DNA of 38,525 nt from an uncultured Desulfobacterium sp. (GTDB lineage Bacteria > Desulfobacterota > DSM-4660 > Desulfatiglandales > Desulfatiglandaceae). The notes under the pieces were generated by a model. The model saw nothing but the letters and a program-made list of their open reading frames with translations. It ran no database searches and had not been told where the DNA came from. The stretch is from the NCBI GenBank assembly GCA_900258555.1, contig LT984855.1, positions 49,335 through 87,859 of the forward strand, given 5' to 3'. Shown piece after piece: positions 35,109 through 38,525 of this stretch; positions within the stretch are counted from its first letter, which is position 1; each line of letters opens with the position of its first letter. A program made the position numbers and the translations under genes.

Positions 35109-35524
35109 TATTTAAAAAAACTGTAAGACTTTAGTTCTTTGAAAAACTATGCGGCTAATTTCAGTTCCTTTTCGGAGATTGAGCCTTTTGCGATAGTAGT
35201 TTTTGCAAGTGATAGGTGTATTTTTGGCCAAAAGGGGCAGAATCTTTTTCCGCATGATCTCCCATAGCCTTCATTACTGGACCCAAGTTTTATGAAAAGT
35301 TAGACCGTGATGTAACTATTCAGAAATTCTTTTACAGAAAGGAGAGTTACATCATCACGATAATAAACCCCTGTGCCATTAAATCACTCAATAGAAGCCT
35401 GTCCCAATTTTTCAATCGGGCATTGGCTTAGAGTGATTGAAATTCCAGATTGTGCAAATCTTAATCGATTCTTTCATGAAAATCCGGATTGACATTCCGA
35501 ATTTTCATTGATAAAAGCTATTCT
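35109..35524. other. Intergenic region with decayed coding traces
   Basis: This 416-base AT-rich stretch has no confident gene. Leftward, codons stay open from about 35296 to TAG at 35147 (ending TTIAKGSISEKELKLAA), which looks like the end of a lost gene that I cannot name. TGATGTAACT (35308-35317) is mirrored by AGTTACATCA (35345-35354), possibly a transposon end or hairpin. A promoter-like pair sits at 35489-35517. Confidence 0.5.
35489..35517 (+). promoter_or_regulatory. Possible promoter immediately upstream of the AAA/DUF4143 gene
   Basis: TTGACA (35489-35494), 17 bases, TAAAAG (35512-35517). Transcription would start about seven bases on, at or next to ATG 35525, giving a leaderless message; there is no Shine-Dalgarno at that ATG, which agrees. 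Confidence 0.45.
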
Positions 35525-36664
35525 ATGATTCAAAGGCCAGCATACATAAAAAAACTGTCGAATGCGGTTAGGCGTTCGCCTGTTACAGCACTTCTCGGCC
35601 CTAGACAATGCGGCAAGACGACTTTGGCCCGTATTTTTGGTCAGGATAGAGAAGCGATTTATTTTGATCTTGAGTCTCAGCCGGATTTACAACGTCTGCA
35701 AAATCCCGAACTTGTGCTTGGAGGCCTTCAAGGGCTGGTAGTTCTCGATGAAATTCAGACTATGCCGGAACTGTTTCGTGTTTTAAAAGTTCTTGTTGAT
35801 CGTAATGGAAACCGTGCACGGTTTCTCATCCTTGGCAGTGCTTCGCCTGCCATTGTTAAGAATGTCTCCGAAACACTTGCAGGACGTGTAGAGTTCATAG
35901 AACTGTCAGGGTTTGACCTGAGCGAGACAGGAGAAGATTCATGGAAAAGTCTCTGGCTGCGAGGTGGTTTTCCTAGGTCTTTTATTTCTGACTCTGATGA
36001 TGACAGTCTGGCATGGCGGGAAGGCTTCATAAAGACTTTTTTGGAAAGGGACATTCCGCAGCTAGGTATTCATATCACATCCACAGCGATGCGTCGATTC
36101 TGGACCATGCTGGCTCACTACCACGGACAGACATGGAATTCTTCGGAACTGGCTCGTTCAATGGGATTGTCAGACAAAACGGTACGTCTTTATCTTGATA
36201 TTCTAACAGGCACTTTTATGGTGCGACAACTCCAGCCATGGCATGAAAATATACGTAAGCGTCAGGTTAAGGCACCCAAAATATATTTAAGAGATTCAGG
36301 CCTTCTCCACAGTCTGCTAAGTATTAATGACTCAACCTCTCTTTTTGCCCATCCAAAGGTAGGCGCTTCCTGGGAGGGTTTTGCGCTGGAGCAGTTCCTT
36401 CAGGTCATGCCAATTGCAGAATCGTATTTTTGGGCAACCTATGGCGGCGCAGAGATTGATCTATTTTTTCTGCATCATGGCAAACGATACGGAGTTGAAA
36501 TCAAATTCAGTGAGGCCCCTAATATCACGCGATCAATGCGAATTGCCCTCCAAGACCTGCGTCTGGATCAATTATGGTTAATCTATCCCGGACAACACGA
36601 GTATCCTGTACACGAGAAAATAATGGTATGGCCGCTTTGCAACATAGCCGATTTATTCATATAA
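35525..36664 (+). CDS. AAA+ ATPase with DUF4143 domain
   Basis: The 379-residue product begins MIQRPAYIKKLSNAV. Walker A is LLGPRQCGKTTL near residues 20-31 and Walker B VVLDEIQ near 70-78. The C-terminal DUF4143 part has EGFALEQFL and then GAEIDLFF followed by YGVEIKFSE, the E-x-D ... E-x-K pattern of a PD-(D/E)xK nuclease-like fold. This family is common in accessory DNA and archaeal/bacterial genomes; its substrate is unknown. It is complete but surrounded by transposon debris, suggesting lateral gain. Confidence 0.88.
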   Translation: MIQRPAYIKKLSNAVRRSPVTALLGPRQCGKTTLARIFGQDREAIYFDLESQPDLQRLQNPELVLGGLQGLVVLDEIQTMPELFRVLKVLVDRNGNRARFLILGSASPAIVKNVSETLAGRVEFIELSGFDLSETGEDSWKSLWLRGGFPRSFISDSDDDSLAWREGFIKTFLERDIPQLGIHITSTAMRRFWTMLAHYHGQTWNSSELARSMGLSDKTVRLYLDILTGTFMVRQLQPWHENIRKRQVKAPKIYLRDSGLLHSLLSINDSTSLFAHPKVGASWEGFALEQFLQVMPIAESYFWATYGGAEIDLFFLHHGKRYGVEIKFSEAPNITRSMRIALQDLRLDQLWLIYPGQHEYPVHEKIMVWPLCNIADLFI

Positions 36665-36674
36665 AGAAAAAGAA

Positions 36675-36779
36675 TGTGAAGAGCTTTTTGTGCATAAGGT
36701 GTTTAAAATGCTCCTTTCCAAAGAGAAGATTACCCCGGAACTGGTGGACATGCACAAGAGTTGGCGACCTTCGGGATTC
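36675..36779 (+). pseudogene. Fragment of an IS91-type transposase
   Basis: The frame EELFVHKVFKMLLSKEKI followed by SWRPSGFN matches a conserved block of IS91-family (Y2) transposases, where KVFKML and WRHSGF occur in the same spacing. Sequence on both sides is unrelated and the frame soon becomes meaningless, so only about 35 codons remain. No start, active-site tyrosines or ends are left. Confidence 0.65.
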
Positions 36780-36962
36780 AATGATCAGAATAGAGGATTA
36801 GGGACAGAGGCTCTTTATTCATTTATTGTAGTGTTACATAAAAATATGAAACACAACCTCTGTTCTGAAAATGATTATTAAATTGAAGCGACATACGGTT
36901 AGGTAGGTATTTAAATAAAATGCAAGTTGATTCTATCACTTTCATCAATCACACCACTTTTG

Positions 36963-37572
36963 TTAAAGGAATGAAATATTAGGGTGAACTTCTCTAAAAG
37001 CAAAAGAATATAAAAAATGGCCCTGCTCCCTATAGTTAGCTTCAGCAGTAATTATGTCTAGTTTATAGACCTGATGAATTTTGTTTCCAAGCAATGGGTG
37101 CTTAAATTGTCCCCCCCCCCCCGACTTTTTTAAATAACAGTTTTTGGTAGTCCCGTGATGCGCCGGGCCTTGCAGCAATGACCATTGTAGTAATCTGATG
37201 CGCCAGACAATATCTATGGTATGCTTTCCATAACGCTAATTTTACTTCCTTTGACTTAGGCCCTTGAGGAACAGAAAGACGGCTTGCCTCCGCACAGTAA
37301 ATTTCAGTTTCATTCAGTATATTATCGAGGTCAAGAAAATCATCCAATTCTATTCTTCCTTTAATTCTATTCATGACTCGAATAGTACCGATAGCATTTC
37401 CAGTGCTGTCTTCTGCAAGTAGCAATGTACAATTTTCTTGATGATCATAGATGTCTTCGATTGAATTTCTTTCTAGTTGATATTTTTTATAACCAGACCA
37501 TCTGATGTCCATGACTTTTTCAATCGATTTGGCCTGCCTGGCTTTAAATACAAATATATCATTTAGATTCAT
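36963..37572 (-). pseudogene. GNAT-type N-acyl synthase-like gene, frame broken at a G12 tract
   Basis: Leftward from ATG 37572 the protein reads normally through FVFKARQAKSIEKVMDIRW, AIGTIRVMNRI, CAEASRLSVP and ASRDYQKLLFKKV, the pattern of FeeM/autoinducer-synthase-like acyltransferases that use acyl carrier protein. It then meets 12 Gs (plus-strand Cs at 37111-37122) and stops at once (VGGGGTI). In the next frame the missing C-terminus continues perfectly: QFKHPLLGNKIHQVYKLDII to HPNISFL, stop at 36963. With 11 or 14 Gs one protein of about 202-203 residues results. It may therefore be a phase-variable gene rather than a dead one; homopolymer sequencing error is the rival explanation. Confidence 0.8.
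37111..37122 (-). repeat. G12 homopolymer (C12 on plus strand) inside the acyltransferase gene
   Basis: Twelve Cs in a row on the plus strand, twelve Gs in the sense of the gene. It is the only homopolymer of G or C of this length in the window and it sits exactly where the reading frame breaks. Confidence 0.9.
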
Positions 37573-37613
37573 ACACAACCCCACTTTTACAAGTTCAAGA
37601 GCGAAGGAGATAC

Positions 37614-38036
37614 TTAAGAAGAATACATTACTGACATGCCAATAGAATGCAAGTTCTGGCTATACTCTCCATTGGCTGCTCCCCCAAATCCCTCACTCAC
37701 ATTATTTTTATTCCTTTCCCTGAACCACTGATAATAATAAAGTAATGAAATTCTAAAGTTTCCAACAAGTCTTTGGACCCCTAGCCCATAGCCATCTTTG
37801 AAGCAGTGACGGTCGGCTCAAATGTCTCATCAGGAACAGGCGTTCCTTCATATCTTATGCCAGTAGATAGACTGGTTTCTGTCATGTCAAACAACATTAT
37901 TATTAGCAGCCAGAGCATCAGCCCCATGTGCATAGACTGAGAGCCCGGAGGCAATTGCGGCTGATGGGAGGAAAAATATTATCAGCAATATTATTAAGAT
38001 TAAACAATACGCTGAAATACAAAAATAATTTTCCAT
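37614..38036 (-). pseudogene. FadL/OmpP1-like outer membrane protein remnant
   Basis: Leftward from ATG 38036 a signal peptide is followed by ASGLSVYAHGADALAANNNVV and a stop. Another frame then gives TSLSTGIRYEGTPVPDETF, which belongs near the C-terminal half of FadL-type porins. After a further shift near 37793 comes VQRLVGNFRISLLYYYQW and ANGEYSQNLHSIGMSVMY, the usual last strands, ending at TAA 37614. About 130 codons remain of a protein that normally has 400 or more, so there is one large internal deletion plus frameshifts. The product, if intact, would import long-chain fatty acids or hydrophobic compounds. Confidence 0.7.
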
Positions 38037-38085
38037 TGGGCTCGCCAGCATTTGTCTAACAAATAAAGTTTATAGACTTCTGAAA

Positions 38086-38439
38086 TTATCCGATTCCAGG
38101 CAGAGGCTGTAAAAAATAATCCCACATCCGAGGAGGCCGCAACCTCAATTTTTCTAGACCCTCGGCAATCCTAACCTTGTAAATTGACAAATTCACGCCT
38201 AACAGTTTATTAAAATAAGGACCAGCAAAATGCATAAATCCAAGGTTCTGATACAAAGGGATATGGTTATATGGAACACTGATGCAGAAATATTCAATAC
38301 CTCTTGCTGATGCATACCGATAGAATGCCCTAAACATAGCGAGCGAGACCAGCGAACCTCTAAATTCCGGCAGAATGGAGAGACGGCTTACTTCAGCGCA
38401 GCCTCCATTGTTTCGCATTTCAGACAAGTCAATATATTG
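38086..38439 (-). pseudogene. GNAT-type N-acyl synthase-like gene truncated by the right IS end
   Basis: The frame runs leftward from the repeat boundary at 38439 to TAA at 38086. It contains CAEVSRLSILPEFRGS, RAFYRYASARGIEYFCISV, YQNLGFMHFAGPYFNKLLG and a C-terminal WDYFLQPLPGIG: the second half of the same acyltransferase family as the gene at 36963-37572 (compare AEVSRLSI with AEASRLSV). An internal ATG at 38427 or 38418 could start a short protein, but about half the enzyme is missing. The upstream part was removed by insertion of the element. Confidence 0.75.
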
Positions 38440-38525
38440 GGTAGTGTAAAATCTTTTGTGTAAAATTATAACTTGTCGAAAAAAAGGCGCTTTTCCTTTA
38501 TAAGGGTTTTACGACAAACCAATTA
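38440..38525. repeat. Right copy of 86-bp terminal inverted repeat (IS end)
   Basis: Exact reverse complement of 9-94; the inner edge reads GGTAGTGTAAAATC. The flanking bases next to the two copies (AAAGAATG on the left and CAATATAT when the right is read outward-in) differ, so these are two separate insertions rather than one target duplication. The sequence ends inside the element. Confidence 0.7.

Noticed and set aside
1-38525. Circular replicon suggested by matching ends
   Set aside because: The end repeats are inverted, not direct, so they do not show circularity; a multicopy element at both ends explains them better.

Overview
The window reads as a chromosomal segment of a Gram-negative, probably anaerobic bacterium, most likely a Desulfobacterota (deltaproteobacterial) relative. 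That placement is an inference. It rests on the Kdo/heptose/lipid A genes, an NtrY-like kinase next to a DUF4390-type protein, fused SpmA/SpmB, HD-GYP regulators, a lysine/alanine-rich H1-like protein and an acyl-CoA carboxylase pair. No rRNA, tRNA or CRISPR array was found.

Ends: bases 9-94 and 38440-38525 are a perfect 86-bp inverted repeat that looks like the end of a multicopy insertion sequence (IS256-like is my best guess). Each copy cuts into a gene, and the sequence stops inside the copies, so this is DNA caught between two oppositely oriented copies of one element. Left accessory region (95-6818): a truncated gene, an orphan gene, and a complete type III restriction-modification operon, mod-dinD-res, with a DinD-like gene between the two enzyme subunits. 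The mod gene carries a palindromic repeat inside its reading frame. A second copy of that repeat follows res and ends in the ribosome binding site of the next gene.

Core (6930-35108): glycerate 2-kinase, histidinol-phosphatase-like PHP protein, RecD2 helicase and a REC-REC-HD-GYP regulator. Next come an H1-like DNA-binding protein, a zinc-ribbon protein, a J-domain/receiver fusion, an acyl-CoA dehydrogenase, and a biotin carrier plus carboxyltransferase. A leftward block reads DUF4390-like, ntrY-like, waaA, lpxK, gmhB, heptosyltransferase and Trm112-like, combining lipid A/core sugar assembly with an envelope-located sensor. Enoyl-CoA hydratase, coaE, REC-PAS-HD-GYP and an acidic one-helix protein with Ig-like and SPOR-like domains follow. 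Then comes a rightward run of a nitrilase, a 58-aa protein, a protein with an Hfq/Sm-like C-terminus, a CxxC protein, a 79-aa protein and fused SpmA/SpmB.

Right accessory region (35109-38525): AT-rich and decayed. It holds an AAA+/DUF4143 ATPase, an IS91-type transposase scrap, two related GNAT-type N-acyl synthase-like genes and a wrecked FadL/OmpP1-like gene. One acyltransferase is interrupted by a 12-base G homopolymer that throws the reading frame; a change to 11 or 14 Gs would restore a full-length protein. This is the strongest candidate for unusual biology: a possible slipped-strand ON/OFF switch of an acyl-signal or acyl-lipid enzyme.
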